From: Pseudomonas sp. S35
Lineage (GTDB): Bacteria > Pseudomonadota > Gammaproteobacteria > Pseudomonadales > Pseudomonadaceae
Direction of reading: 5' to 3'
DNA: 64,000 nucleotides
NCBI RefSeq assembly: GCF_009866765.1
Contig: NZ_CP019431.1
Coordinates: 4,526,001-4,590,000 of the forward strand
A program made the translations under genes and the position numbers. This document shows positions 1 to 8,771 of this stretch, piece by piece (position 1 is the first letter of the stretch; every line of letters begins with the position of its first letter). Below the pieces are notes generated by a model. That model saw only the letters and a list, made by a program, of their open reading frames with translations, was not told where the DNA came from and ran no database searches.

Positions 1-220
1 TCCCACAACTGATGGTGTAACCCACGCCCCTACGGTATTTCACGCCATCGACGCGCTTTACCCCGACATCGCCGAAATCGACTTCAATCGTGTTCCCCGC
101 ATCAATCGTGCAGGGAGGCGGCTCATTGAGTGTTCCACTAAAGGTCAAATTGGCTGACGCACCACTGCAAAGCCCAAGGGAACACACGGCGAGCAACGCT
201 CGCTGCTGCCAATCGTTCAT
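1..220 (-). CDS. Fimbrial subunit, C-terminus beyond window (partial)
   Basis: About 73 residues of a gene reading leftward off the window. It begins with an ATG at 220 and a signal peptide (MNDWQQRALLAVCSLGLCSGASA). The mature part opens with 'NLTFSGTLNEPPPCTID', the beta-strand and first cysteine typical of chaperone–usher pilins; a second cysteine follows in 'YTISCG'. Its 'KRVDGVKYRRGVGYTISC' stretch closely resembles 'SRVDGVNYRRNVPYTVTC' in the next gene upstream (234–728), so the two look like duplicated minor or tip subunits. It is the last visible gene of the fimbrial operon, 13 nt after the preceding stop. Whether it is a subunit or a two-domain adhesin cannot be decided from the visible half. 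Confidence 0.8.
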   Translation of the reverse strand, partial: MNDWQQRALLAVCSLGLCSGASANLTFSGTLNEPPPCTIDAGNTIEVDFGDVGVKRVDGVKYRRGVGYTISCG

Positions 221-233
221 TGATCGTTCCTCA

Positions 234-728
234 TCATTGGTATTCGACCACAAGGGTCGCGGCGGCATCGAACGCCCCACCTGTCAGGGTGCTCCCCGCG
301 CGTTTGACAGGCACCGCCTGCACCACCGGAAAGTTGGGGTGCGTAAAATTCACGACGGTATTGAGCGGCCAGTCGGCACCGTTCACAAACAGCTTTACCC
401 CAAGGTCTTGCTTGCGGGTCAAGAGCACACGGCTGTCGAACGAAGCGCCCGGCCCCTTGAGTTCCAGCGTCATCGCGTTGCTGAACGGGGCATCGCAGGT
501 GACGGTGTAAGGTACATTCCGGCGATAGTTGACCCCGTCAACCCGTGACGTCAGCAGGTCATTGCCAAACGGCACATCCAACGTACTGCCACCGTTGATG
601 ACACACGGCGGCGGCGCGATGATGACCGCGCGCACGGTCAAGCTGGTCTCGGCCTGCACACCTTGGCTGACGGCGCACAGCACGCAACTGCCGATGAAAA
701 TGGCCCGCGAGCCGATTGATTTAGCCAT
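234..728 (-). CDS. Minor fimbrial subunit (type 1-like pilin)
   Basis: 164 residues with a signal peptide (hydrophobic IFIGSCVLCAVSQGVQA) and a pilin-like body: 'PPPCVINGGSTLDVPFGN', a second cysteine in 'YTVTCDAP', and a C-terminal beta-strand ending VVEYQ, the penultimate-aromatic pattern recognised by pilus chaperones. The ATG at 728 was chosen because TAAGGG lies 7–9 nt ahead; an ATG at 746 overlapping the upstream stop is the alternative. Position after usher and chaperone suggests a minor or tip subunit. It resembles the truncated gene next to it, pointing to local duplication. Confidence 0.8.
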   Translation of the reverse strand: MAKSIGSRAIFIGSCVLCAVSQGVQAETSLTVRAVIIAPPPCVINGGSTLDVPFGNDLLTSRVDGVNYRRNVPYTVTCDAPFSNAMTLELKGPGASFDSRVLLTRKQDLGVKLFVNGADWPLNTVVNFTHPNFPVVQAVPVKRAGSTLTGGAFDAAATLVVEYQ

Positions 729-738
729 CGCTTTGCCC

Positions 739-1320
739 TTACTCATAATTGAGCCTGAATTCCACCACGGCCCTGAATACGCCACTGGTTAACGGTGCGG
801 AGGTGCGCGTGGGCCGAACATTCCAGGTCTGGGTGTTGCGGCCAACGGGCAAAAACAGCGGTTCGCCCCTTGAACCCAGTTGCACATCACGGCCCAGGGC
901 ATCGGTCAGGTGCAGGCCCATCCCAGTAACACCTTGCACTTTGACCAACCGCGGATCCTCGGCATCGGCAGGCGCGCTGAAGGCCACTGACAGCACGGGT
1001 TGGTAGGCACTCCAGGTCAGGTTCCCCGTCCGGTCACTGCGCACCCGGCCTGCGGTACGCTGGCAGTCGGTAAAGCGCAGTTGGAATGCCTTGGCGGTCG
1101 CCTGGTCACCCGGCCGTTGCAACTGGCTGGAAGACACCGCGTCGAGGTCGACCGTCTGATGCAGCGATGCCATCTCCAGGCTGCAAGGCGACTCATGCAT
1201 GGCCCCGAGTACATTGAGCAGCCCACTCGCGCCTTCGACATCCTCTTCATCCTCGGCGTGTGCCCCTGCCGCCAGAACCCAGAGCAGGCAGCCCAGGACT
1301 TTCATACGTTGCGACGTCAT
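739..1320 (-). CDS. Minor fimbrial subunit
   Basis: 193 residues. A signal peptide (MKVLGCLLWVLAAGAHA) is followed by an acidic linker (EDEEDVEG). The pilin domain has cysteines in 'ESPCSLEM' and 'FTDCQRTAG', and the C-terminus (VVEFRLNYE) fits a donor-strand pilin. GGGAG lies 7–11 nt before the ATG at 1320. It sits 21 nt after the chaperone gene and is read in the same direction, so it belongs to the fimbrial operon. It shares the layout 'CSLEM.S..QTVDL' with the subunits at 4724–5284 and 5338–5859, suggesting common descent. Confidence 0.82.
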   Translation of the reverse strand: MTSQRMKVLGCLLWVLAAGAHAEDEEDVEGASGLLNVLGAMHESPCSLEMASLHQTVDLDAVSSSQLQRPGDQATAKAFQLRFTDCQRTAGRVRSDRTGNLTWSAYQPVLSVAFSAPADAEDPRLVKVQGVTGMGLHLTDALGRDVQLGSRGEPLFLPVGRNTQTWNVRPTRTSAPLTSGVFRAVVEFRLNYE

Positions 1321-1341
1321 AACGTTCTCCCGCAGCAGGCA

Positions 1342-2103
1342 TTACTTATCAGACGATGAGGCCTGCACGTTCACGTTGCATGTAGTGCCATTGCAGGTGA
1401 AGGCCAGCAGAGGACGACCGCCGTAATCATTCACGTAGGTCAGATAGGGAGAAGTGCCCAATGCACTGGCCGTTGGCCCCAGCGTCAGCGCACCTTTGGG
1501 CGGTACCATCAGGGGCGCGAAGCCCGGCACGGTTTTGCCATCCTTGCTGCTGCGCGCATCGACCAGGGTCACGTAGTACGGCGTAGGGTTATTGACCCGG
1601 TATTGATCGCCTTCCCGGGTGAGGGTCAGTCGCTCCTGCCAAGGGTTGGAAAAGTCCTGCTGGCTCGGCGCGATCGCTTGTGGTCGGTAGAACAACTTGA
1701 CGCGGGTCTGCAACGCAATTTGCAGCGTGTTGGATTTATCGCTGCGGGGCGGGATCTCCCTCAGGTTGAAGTAGTAGACCGTCTCTCGGTCCTGCGGTAA
1801 CGACTTGGCCGCCGGCAACGCCTGGACTTTCACCTGGCTTTGTTTCCCAGGCTCCAATCGTTGAACCGGCGGGAGCACGATCAAAGGCGAGGTGATTTTT
1901 TCACCCGCTTCATCCTCAATCCAGCCCTGGGCCAAATATGGCAACTGCGTGTTGTTGTTGGTGATGTTCACGCTGGTAGCGTCTTTGCCACCGTCGAAAA
2001 TCACGCGGGTACGATCCAGGCCAATCGCGGCGTTGGCGCTCTGGCTCAAGCCCAGGGCCAGCAGCACCAAGGCGCTGGGGGTGAGGTGTGTGTTAAGCAT
2101 CAT
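1342..2103 (-). CDS. Periplasmic fimbrial chaperone, PapD family
   Basis: 253 residues with signal peptide (cleavage after QSANA) and the two immunoglobulin-like domains of PapD/FimC chaperones. Visible signatures are 'LDRTRVIFDGG' at the start of domain 1, the 'QVKVQALPAAKSLPQDRETVYYFNLREIPP' region containing the family-typical E-x-x-Y-x-F-x-N-x-x-x-I-P-P signature, and 'TRVKLFYRP' closing domain 1. It binds pilins in the periplasm and hands them to the usher. Its ATGATG start overlaps the usher stop codon by 4 nt, so translation is probably coupled. Confidence 0.93.
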   Translation of the reverse strand: MMLNTHLTPSALVLLALGLSQSANAAIGLDRTRVIFDGGKDATSVNITNNNTQLPYLAQGWIEDEAGEKITSPLIVLPPVQRLEPGKQSQVKVQALPAAKSLPQDRETVYYFNLREIPPRSDKSNTLQIALQTRVKLFYRPQAIAPSQQDFSNPWQERLTLTREGDQYRVNNPTPYYVTLVDARSSKDGKTVPGFAPLMVPPKGALTLGPTASALGTSPYLTYVNDYGGRPLLAFTCNGTTCNVNVQASSSDK

Positions 2104-4703
2104 GAGGCTGTGTTCTCCGTATCATTGGGCTGGCCGGTCAGCACGGCCGGCTCGGGCGAGGATGGGGCAGCAGCGACGCTCTGGCAGCGCAGTTGCAAGG
2201 CATCGGTCAAGCCATCAGCAGGCAACATGACGGGGAGCGTGAGGATGCATCGCTCATCACCGCCCCAACTGACGATCATTTGCTCGCCGGCCCGAATACC
2301 GCTCAGGTAGACATTGCCGCCGTCATTCACAATCCCGGTGTCCTGTTGCTTCAGGTTTTTCACCGTCGCGCCGAAGGGCGGCGAGCTGCCATCCGGCAGG
2401 CGCAGAACGGCCATTGCCTTTTCCCCGGCAATTACATCCAGCGTGCGATAACCAATCGCCCCTTCGGTGAGCGTCAGCTGCGTGACGGATTGAGTCGCCT
2501 CGACATTGCTCGGCAGGCGCTCCAGATCCACGCTGGCCGCCGTACGCTGATAGCTGCTGATATCGGAGATGACTGCCTTGCCGAAAACGTTACTGTGGGT
2601 CGGTGCGCCGTAACCGCGCACGGGGACATCGGGCACGCCACCGGTATCGATCATCAGGCGAGTGCCACCGGTACTCGTGGTACGGTGCAACGCAGCGCCG
2701 TAGGGCGTGAGCGTGCCACCACCCCGCGCAGACACACCGAGGGTTCTGAAGCCGCCCTCTTGCGTACTGGCGCTCAGGTCGATGTCGGCCTGGTTGCCCA
2801 TATGGCTCAGGTAACCACTGGCAGACGTGTCGCTTACACCAAGCTGGTAACTGTTGCGCTCATCGATGCGATCGCTGTAGCGCGCGGCTACGTTGTTTTT
2901 GCCGGCGGCCCGATTGGCATCCATCGACAGCGTGCCGGTGCGCCCCAATGGCAGGCTGACCGTGAGGGCCATCCCGTTGTCTCGATAGTCGTATTCCTGC
3001 GTACGAAACATATTCAAGGAAAGGCTCATATTTTTAACCGAGCCCACATTGAAGTAGCGCGACAGCGACAGGTTCCAACGCTGAGTGTCCGGCCGATCCC
3101 AATAGGTCTGCTTGTGGTAGCTGGCGTAGACGGTGGCGTTCAGATCACGAAGCTGCTTGTTGACCGTCACGGTATAAAGCGCCTTGCTGCCGCCAATGGG
3201 CTTCCATCCCTCATCGGGATCGCGATAGTCCCCGCGCCCGCCGAGTTCGCCGTTCAACCCGTAATGCCGAGCATCGAGGTATTCACTCATGCTCAAGAAA
3301 TTTTTCTCGGAAAACCGGTACCCGGCGAAGGTCACTTGGCTGTCGTACTTCTCAAAGTTCTTGGAGTATTGAAGGCGATAGGATTTACCCGAGAGTGTCT
3401 CGTTCCACACGTCGGCATGGGACTGCGTCACATCCAGCGAGAGGGCACCGAACGCCAGCAAGTCGCGACCGGCCCCAACGGACAAGGCCCGATAGTTGTT
3501 GTCGGTCATGGCGCCGCCAAACAACGACCAGCCATTGCTGACCCCCCAGGAAAACTCTCCCGAACCAAAAAGATCGCCATCAGAGCCGTACTGAAGATTG
3601 GACGGTCGCCCGGCCGCCAACTTGTAACGCACTTGCCCGGGGCGCGTCAGGTAGGGCACACCTGCCGTATCGATCTGGAAGCTATGTACCGAACCGTCCT
3701 GCTCCTCGACCCGTACGTCCAGTTTGCCCGTCACCGCATCCTGCAAGTCTTGAATGCGAAAAGGGCCAGCCGCGACCAAGGTTTCGTAGAGCACACGCCC
3801 TTGTTGGCTGATGATGACTTTTGCATTGGTTTTAGCCAAACCGACCACTTCCGGTGCGTAACCCCGCAAGTTGGGTGGCAACTGGCTTTCATCCGAGTTC
3901 AGCGCGGCACCGGTAAAGCGAAAGCTGTCAAACAGGTCCGAATACAGGTAGTTCTCACCCACCAGCAGGCGCGCCTTCAGCGCAGGGATGGCGCGATACG
4001 CGTAGTAGCGGCTCCACTCCAGTTTTTGAGGCCCGGCCGCCTCTTGCCGACCGCTCTCGACACGCCCCTGCCAATCGGCCCGCAAGCGCCAGGCGCCAGC
4101 GTTGGCTCCGACGGTGCCGTTGCCACTGAGATTATTGCGGTTGCCATCAGCCCTCTGATAGTTGGACTGCGCTGTCAGGCTGTAGTCAATCAACAACCCC
4201 GGCACACCCTCATCCCATCGGGACGGCGGATCCCAGTTTATGGCGTTGTACTCAAGATAAGCCTGCGGCAGGTTGATGCTCAGCGCGGAACTGGCCAGAT
4301 CACCACTGACCTCCATGCCGGGCATACTTTGAATATCCAGGCACTCGCCGCCCTTCCACCAGGTAAGTGTGCTGGCTTCGGACTCTTTCAAGCCCAATTT
4401 TTCCACCAGCGTGTGCGATAAACAGGCTTGACTGCCTTTGGGATCGTTATCGGGGGGATAGAACACCACCGACTGTTCTGCAACAGGCTGGCCATTGATG
4501 TGCACCAGCATCGAATAAGTGCCGGGTAAAATAAAACCGCTGCGCGCAAATTGAGACAAGTCAATATTGGTGCGATCAATAAGATCAAGAACGTCGGTAT
4601 TGAACTCGATGTCTGCGGCCCCCAGTGCCGTTCCCGCCAGTGACATCAACCCGCCAAACAGACCAGGGCGCAGCGTATTTTTGATCTTCGCTGTAATCAA
4701 CAT
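2100..4703 (-). CDS. Outer-membrane fimbrial usher, PapC/FimD family
   Basis: 867 residues. The ATG at 4703 is preferred over an upstream TTG because it directly starts a signal peptide (LFGGLMSLAGTALGA) and follows GGACAGG. Domains in order: N-terminal chaperone-binding domain (ADIEFNTDVLDL...FARSGFILPGTY), a long beta-barrel with plug, and C-terminal domains rich in 'G.G.PVPFGA'-like sequence (here 'LPDGSSPPFGATV'). A conserved cysteine pair lies near the C-terminus ('DERCILTLP' and 'ALQLRCQS'). It forms the assembly pore through which chaperone–subunit complexes are secreted. Length matches the family. It is 20 nt downstream of a subunit gene and overlaps the chaperone gene. Confidence 0.95.
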   Translation of the reverse strand: MLITAKIKNTLRPGLFGGLMSLAGTALGAADIEFNTDVLDLIDRTNIDLSQFARSGFILPGTYSMLVHINGQPVAEQSVVFYPPDNDPKGSQACLSHTLVEKLGLKESEASTLTWWKGGECLDIQSMPGMEVSGDLASSALSINLPQAYLEYNAINWDPPSRWDEGVPGLLIDYSLTAQSNYQRADGNRNNLSGNGTVGANAGAWRLRADWQGRVESGRQEAAGPQKLEWSRYYAYRAIPALKARLLVGENYLYSDLFDSFRFTGAALNSDESQLPPNLRGYAPEVVGLAKTNAKVIISQQGRVLYETLVAAGPFRIQDLQDAVTGKLDVRVEEQDGSVHSFQIDTAGVPYLTRPGQVRYKLAAGRPSNLQYGSDGDLFGSGEFSWGVSNGWSLFGGAMTDNNYRALSVGAGRDLLAFGALSLDVTQSHADVWNETLSGKSYRLQYSKNFEKYDSQVTFAGYRFSEKNFLSMSEYLDARHYGLNGELGGRGDYRDPDEGWKPIGGSKALYTVTVNKQLRDLNATVYASYHKQTYWDRPDTQRWNLSLSRYFNVGSVKNMSLSLNMFRTQEYDYRDNGMALTVSLPLGRTGTLSMDANRAAGKNNVAARYSDRIDERNSYQLGVSDTSASGYLSHMGNQADIDLSASTQEGGFRTLGVSARGGGTLTPYGAALHRTTSTGGTRLMIDTGGVPDVPVRGYGAPTHSNVFGKAVISDISSYQRTAASVDLERLPSNVEATQSVTQLTLTEGAIGYRTLDVIAGEKAMAVLRLPDGSSPPFGATVKNLKQQDTGIVNDGGNVYLSGIRAGEQMIVSWGGDERCILTLPVMLPADGLTDALQLRCQSVAAAPSSPEPAVLTGQPNDTENTAS

Positions 4704-4723
4704 GAAAACCTGTCCATCACTAG

Positions 4724-5284
4724 TCAAAAGTATTCCAACTTGAACCGCACTGCGGCGCTGTGGGCCCCTACCACCAGCGGCAGTCCATTACCGACCAGAT
4801 AGAATCTGTAGTTGAGTGTCATATCGCCCTCCGCCAACTGCGTCGGCGCCATGCGCTGCCCTGGAATACTCTCCTCGCCGGCAGCGTCCACAATGTGCAG
4901 GGCAACGCCCTGCGAGGCGCCAAAGACAGCAAAGGAGAGCCCGGACCTGTCAGTAGGGCCGTCAAACGTCACTCGCATATGCTCCCAATCAGGCAAGGTT
5001 CCCCCTGGGCGCAACGGGTCCGGACGCGTCAATGAGCAATTGACCAGACGCAGTTGGAAGGGATGGTCTTCCCCCCGCGCGTTGCGTAACAGCCGGCCAA
5101 CCGGCTCCGGCGGCATCTCGATGGTTTGATCGACACTGCCCAGCTCCAGCCCGCAGGCCGAGTCAATGACTTCTCCCCCCAACAGGACGACCCCTTCGCC
5201 CTGCGAAGACGCCTGGGCGAAAACGCAAGGGTTGATAAAGGTCGTTAATGAGGAAGCGAGAGCGAAACGAATGAATGTTTTCAC
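4724..5284 (-). CDS. Fimbrial subunit
   Basis: 186 residues: signal peptide MKTFIRFALASSLTTFINPCVFA, then a pilin domain with cysteines in 'DSACGLEL' and 'LVNCSLTRP' and the C-terminal strand 'AAVRFKLEYF'. It lies between the major subunit and the usher, where many chaperone–usher operons place a second structural or adaptor pilin. The gene follows a strong stem-loop after the major subunit, which would lower its expression relative to that gene. Confidence 0.83.
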   Translation of the reverse strand: MKTFIRFALASSLTTFINPCVFAQASSQGEGVVLLGGEVIDSACGLELGSVDQTIEMPPEPVGRLLRNARGEDHPFQLRLVNCSLTRPDPLRPGGTLPDWEHMRVTFDGPTDRSGLSFAVFGASQGVALHIVDAAGEESIPGQRMAPTQLAEGDMTLNYRFYLVGNGLPLVVGAHSAAVRFKLEYF

Positions 5285-5304
5285 CTGGATCTCCCGTCAG
5301 CGTT

Positions 5305-5331
5305 CCCCCCGCCACACTGGGTGACGGGGGG
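5305..5331 (-). terminator. Intercistronic stem-loop after the major pilin gene
   Basis: The arms CCCCCCGCCAC and GTGACGGGGGG form an 11-bp stem with one mismatch and a 5-nt loop, between the first and second genes of the fimbrial operon. No U-run follows in the transcribed direction. It therefore looks more like a partial terminator or a 3'-end protector that keeps the major subunit transcript in excess than a complete stop. Confidence 0.65.
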
Positions 5332-5337
5332 GGAAAC

Positions 5338-5859
5338 TTACTGATAAGCCAAGGTGAAATTGGTGACGGCGCTGAAATCGCCTGGAATGATTGGGTCCGT
5401 CGCGGCACCTTGCACATAGGCACCGAATTCCAGCGTGTTATCACCGCTGGCGATGATCTGCGGGGCGGTAGGGACACCCAGCTCAACCAGGCCGCCGCCG
5501 TGGGTCATCATGATGCCTACGCCGCCTGCGCCACCGACCGTACCGATCGCGCCAGGAACAACGCTGGAGGGGGCACCGGTGAACGTCGTGGTGACCGTGT
5601 TATCGGTGAGGTCGGACAGATCGCAGCCTTCGAGTTCGATCAACACACGCCGGGCCTCAGACTTGCCACCCGCTTGCAGCTGATGCTTTGCAATTGCCCC
5701 CAGGCGTACGGTCTGATCGACAGAGTCCGGCTTGATGGAGCAAGCACCCGAGTGGACTGACCCCAAAAACGTGACCGTCCCATCCGCAGCCTGGGCAACG
5801 GACACCGAACCGGCCAACAGGCCGACAGCCAACAACGCAGTTTTAATTTTGGTTTTCAT
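5338..5859 (-). CDS. Major fimbrial subunit (type 1-like pilin)
   Basis: 173 residues. Signal peptide MKTKIKTALLAVGLLAGSVSVAQA, then 'ADGTVTFLGSVHSGACSI', the classic FimA-type opening, with the partner cysteine in 'ELEGCDLSD' and a C-terminus 'FTLAYQ' carrying the penultimate tyrosine. It is the first gene of the operon, glycine- and alanine-rich, and separated from the rest by a strong hairpin, which all fit a major shaft subunit. The upstream 500 bp is AT-rich non-coding sequence that presumably holds its promoter. Confidence 0.88.
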   Translation of the reverse strand: MKTKIKTALLAVGLLAGSVSVAQAADGTVTFLGSVHSGACSIKPDSVDQTVRLGAIAKHQLQAGGKSEARRVLIELEGCDLSDLTDNTVTTTFTGAPSSVVPGAIGTVGGAGGVGIMMTHGGGLVELGVPTAPQIIASGDNTLEFGAYVQGAATDPIIPGDFSAVTNFTLAYQ

Positions 5860-5961
5860 TCACAAGTTCCCACTTAACAAATGCCATTAAGAAGCCCGGC
5901 AACCAATAAGCGCAGGGCTGATTAAACAAGCGGTATTACCCGCGCAATCAAGTCGTTTGTT

Positions 5962-6000
5962 CATGAACTGCATTTACAATTTTTTGTATTGCAATTCATG
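5962..6000. promoter_or_regulatory. Long imperfect inverted repeat upstream of the fimbrial operon
   Basis: CATGAACTGCATTTACAA and TTGTATTGCAATTCATG form near-matching 18/17-nt arms around a short T run, about 100–140 bp before the pilin start codon. The whole 5860–6364 gap is markedly AT-richer than its surroundings and holds no convincing gene. An operator or structured leader for the fimbrial operon is an inference from position. Confidence 0.5.
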
Positions 6001-6176
6001 GCCTCGCTCAACGCCGGGCAAGTTTCCACTTCACACTTGAATAAGTAAGCCGTCCATTTCCCTCAATAACGTCATCCAAGCAGAACATGACACGTAGGAA
6101 AGGATGAAAACGAGTAATAAATATTAAAAACGGCCGACAGAAATAGCCTACATACAAACTAACAAGAAAAATTCAG

Positions 6177-6204
6177 AAAAAAAATATCCCTGTAAGACAG
6201 GGAT
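6177..6204 (-). terminator. Rho-independent terminator downstream of the thiolase
   Basis: ATCCCTGT–AAG–ACAGGGAT is a perfect 8-bp stem. On the minus strand it is followed by a T-rich tract (complement of the A run at 6177–6184). It lies about 160 nt past the thiolase stop codon and would insulate that gene from the fimbrial operon, which is read in the same direction. Confidence 0.7.
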
Positions 6205-6364
6205 TACATACACTAAAAAAACCAGATATTACTGGAGCACGCTAATTGATTATTCAACAAAGTGGCTCTTTGTTATTACTCAACAGCAGAAGCGCGGAGA
6301 GGGAGCACGCTCCCCCTCTGCATTGATCGGGCACAAGTGACCCGCACGACGAACCCTCGATCGG

Positions 6365-7549
6365 CTAGCGCACGGCCTCAAACAACCCGGTAGCGCCCAT
6401 GCCGCCGCCCACGCACATGGTAACGATGCCGTAGCGCAGGTTGCGCCGTTGCAACTCACGCACCAGATGCCCCACTTGCCGTGAGCCGGTCATGCCGAAT
6501 GGGTGGCCGATGGAGATCGAGCCACCATTGATGTTGTATTTGTCATTGTCGATTTCCAGCCGATTTCGCGCATACAGGCACTGCGAGGCAAACGCTTCGT
6601 TGAGCTCCCACAGGTCGATATCCGCCACCTGCAAGCCTTTGGCCTTGAGCAATTTGGGCACCGAGAACACCGGGCCGATGCCCATTTCGTCCGGTTCGCA
6701 GCCTGCCACGGTAAAGCCGCGGAAAAACGCCTTGGGCTTGAGCCCCAGTTCGAGGGCTTTGTCCAGGCTCATCACCAGGGTCATCGAGGCGCCGTCGGAC
6801 AACTGCGAGGAGTTACCCGCCGTCACCGAACCGTCCTCTGCAAACACCGGTTTCAAGCCTTGCAAGCTGGCCAGGGTAGTGTCGGGGCGGTTGCAGTCGT
6901 CGCGGTCGACCACGCCGTCAAGGACCTGCACCGCGCCGGTGTTTTTGTCCTCGACCTTGTACTTGACCGCCATGGGTACGATTTCATCGTTGAACAAGCC
7001 GTCCGCCTGGGCTTGGGCGGTGCGTTGCTGGCTTTGCAGGGCATACAAATCCTGTTCTTCGCGGCTGACGTGGTAGCGGCGCGCGACGATTTCGGCGGTC
7101 TGGCCCATGGGGAAATAAATGCCTGGCACCTGCTCTTTCAACAACGGGTTGATCAGGTTATCGGTGTTGACGCTTTTCATGGTCAGGCTAATGGACTCGA
7201 CCCCACCCGCGACGATGATGTCGCTGCAACCCGACGCGATCTGGTTCGCAGCGATGGCAATCGCCTGCAAGCCCGACGAGCAAAAGCGGTTGAGGGTCAT
7301 GCCCGCCGTACCGGTGCCCAACTGCGACAGCACTGCCACGTTGCGCCCGATGTTGTAGCCCTGGGCGCCTTCGTTGGAGCCGGCACCGACGATGCAATCT
7401 TCCACCGTGGCCGGGTCGATGCCATTGCGGGTTAGCAGCGCGTTGACGCAATGGGCGGCCATGTCATCCGGGCGGGTCTGGTTGAACTTGCCGCGAAAGG
7501 ACTTGGCCAGGCCGGTTCGCACGCTGTCGACGATCACTACTTCACGCAT
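6365..7549 (-). CDS. Thiolase (acetyl-CoA C-acyltransferase)
   Basis: 394 residues, the usual length of a thiolase. The acylated cysteine lies in 'NRFCSSGLQ' (about residue 90), the histidine in 'GGSISIGHPFGMTGSR', and the second catalytic cysteine in 'MCVGGGMGATG' near the C-terminus. The enzyme either splits 3-ketoacyl-CoA or condenses acetyl-CoA in the cytosol. GAGGT precedes the ATG. It stands alone, with no adjacent fadB-like gene, so whether it serves beta-oxidation or another acyl-CoA route cannot be told. Confidence 0.92.
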   Translation of the reverse strand: MREVVIVDSVRTGLAKSFRGKFNQTRPDDMAAHCVNALLTRNGIDPATVEDCIVGAGSNEGAQGYNIGRNVAVLSQLGTGTAGMTLNRFCSSGLQAIAIAANQIASGCSDIIVAGGVESISLTMKSVNTDNLINPLLKEQVPGIYFPMGQTAEIVARRYHVSREEQDLYALQSQQRTAQAQADGLFNDEIVPMAVKYKVEDKNTGAVQVLDGVVDRDDCNRPDTTLASLQGLKPVFAEDGSVTAGNSSQLSDGASMTLVMSLDKALELGLKPKAFFRGFTVAGCEPDEMGIGPVFSVPKLLKAKGLQVADIDLWELNEAFASQCLYARNRLEIDNDKYNINGGSISIGHPFGMTGSRQVGHLVRELQRRNLRYGIVTMCVGGGMGATGLFEAVR

Positions 7550-7694
7550 GGGCTACCTCGATCTTGTGGTTATGGGGCGATGGATCGAGGATAGAGGCAG
7601 GCCCACGCAGCCGCGATGATCATTCATCCGGCATATACAAAATCATGGCCAGCTGAGGTAAGCCTGTGTGTTGTGGTGAACCGGCTCTTTGTGC

Positions 7695-8756
7695 TGAACC
7701 TGATCCCTGTGGTGAGCAGGCTTGTCCTGCGCTGGGGCGCGAAGCGGGCCCAATTCAGGCGCTGCGTTTTTTCAGGTAGAACTCATTGGCAGGTGTTGGG
7801 GTGAACCTGATCCAGGTGGTGAGCAGGCTTGCCCTGCGCTGGGGCGCGAAGCGGCCCCAATTCAGGCGCTGCGTTTTTTCAGGTAGAACTCATTGGCAGG
7901 TGTTGGGGCCGCTTCGCAGCCCGGCGCAGGGCAAGCCTGCTCACTACAAAAAGCTTGCTTGCCGGTGTGTTGGGGTGAACCTGATCCCTGTGGTGAGCAG
8001 GCTTGCCCTGCGCTGGGGCGCGAAGCGGCCCCAATTCAGGCGCCGCGTTTTTTTCAGGTAGAACTCATTGGCAGGTTTTAGGGCCGCTTCGCAGCCCGGC
8101 GCAGGGCAAGCCTGCTCACTACAAAAAGCCTGCGTGCCGGTGTGTTGGGGTGAACCTGATCCCTGTGGTGAGCAGGCTTGCCCTGCGCTGGGGCGCGAAG
8201 CGGCCCCAATTCAGGCGCCGCGTTTTTTCAGGTAGAACTCATTGGCAGGTTTTAGGGCCGCTTCGCAGCCCGGCGCAGGGCAAGCCTGCTCACTACAAAA
8301 AGCCTGCGTGCCGGGGTGTTGGGGTGAACCTGATCCCTGTGGTGAGCAGGCTTGCCTTGCGCTGGGGCGCGAAGCGGGCCCAATTCAGGCGCTGCGTTTT
8401 TTCAGGTAGAACTCATTGGCAGGGGTTGGGGCCGCTTCGCAGCCCGGCGCAGGGCAAGCCTGCTCACTACAAAAAGCCTGCTTGCCGGTGTGTTGGGGTG
8501 AACCTGATCCCTGTGGTGAGCAGGCTTGTCCTGCGCTGGGGCGCGAAGCGGACCCAATTCAGGCGCCGCGTTTTTTTCAGGTAGAACTCATTGGCAGGTG
8601 TTGGGGTGAACCTGATCCCTGTGGTGAGCAGGCTTGTCCTGCGCTGGGGCGCGAAGCGGCCCCAATTCAGGCGCTGCGTTTTTTCAGGTAGAACTCATTG
8701 GCAGGGGTTGGGGCCGCTTCGCAGCCCGGCGCAGGGCTAGCCTGCTCACTACAAAT
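7695..8756. repeat. Tandem array of seven REPIN-like palindromic units
   Basis: Units begin with 'TGAACCTGATCC' at 7695, 7802, 7976, 8151, 8325, 8499 and 8607. Full units are 174–175 bp. Each holds one arm ('GTGAGCAGGCTTGCCCTGCG...GCGCGAAGCGGCCCC'), a conserved middle ('CAGGTAGAACTCATTGGCAG') and the inverted arm ('GGGGCCGCTTCGC...GGGCAAGCCTGCTCAC'), so each can fold into one long hairpin. Units 1 and 6 (107–108 bp) lack the second arm; the last ends near 8756. Apparent open frames across the region are repeat artefacts. Such palindromes in Pseudomonas are non-autonomous elements mobilised by RAYT transposases; none is encoded here. Confidence 0.92.
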
Positions 8757-8771
8757 TCACGGCTGACTACG

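Noticed and set aside
2193..4421. A 742-codon open frame on the plus strand through the usher gene
   Set aside because: It is the complement of the clearly recognisable usher; the peptide has no family features and arises from high GC content.
6294..6330. Hairpin GGAGAGGGAGC...GCTCCCCCTCT as thiolase terminator
   Set aside because: Arms are unequal and no T-tract follows on the minus strand; the stem at 6177–6204 fits better.
7616..8691. Several open frames with repeated 'GEPDPCGEQACPALGREA'-like peptides
   Set aside because: They are translations of the REPIN array; the repeats are palindromic DNA, not protein repeats.
7695..8756. CRISPR array
   Set aside because: Units of 107–175 bp join without unique spacers and no cas gene is present.
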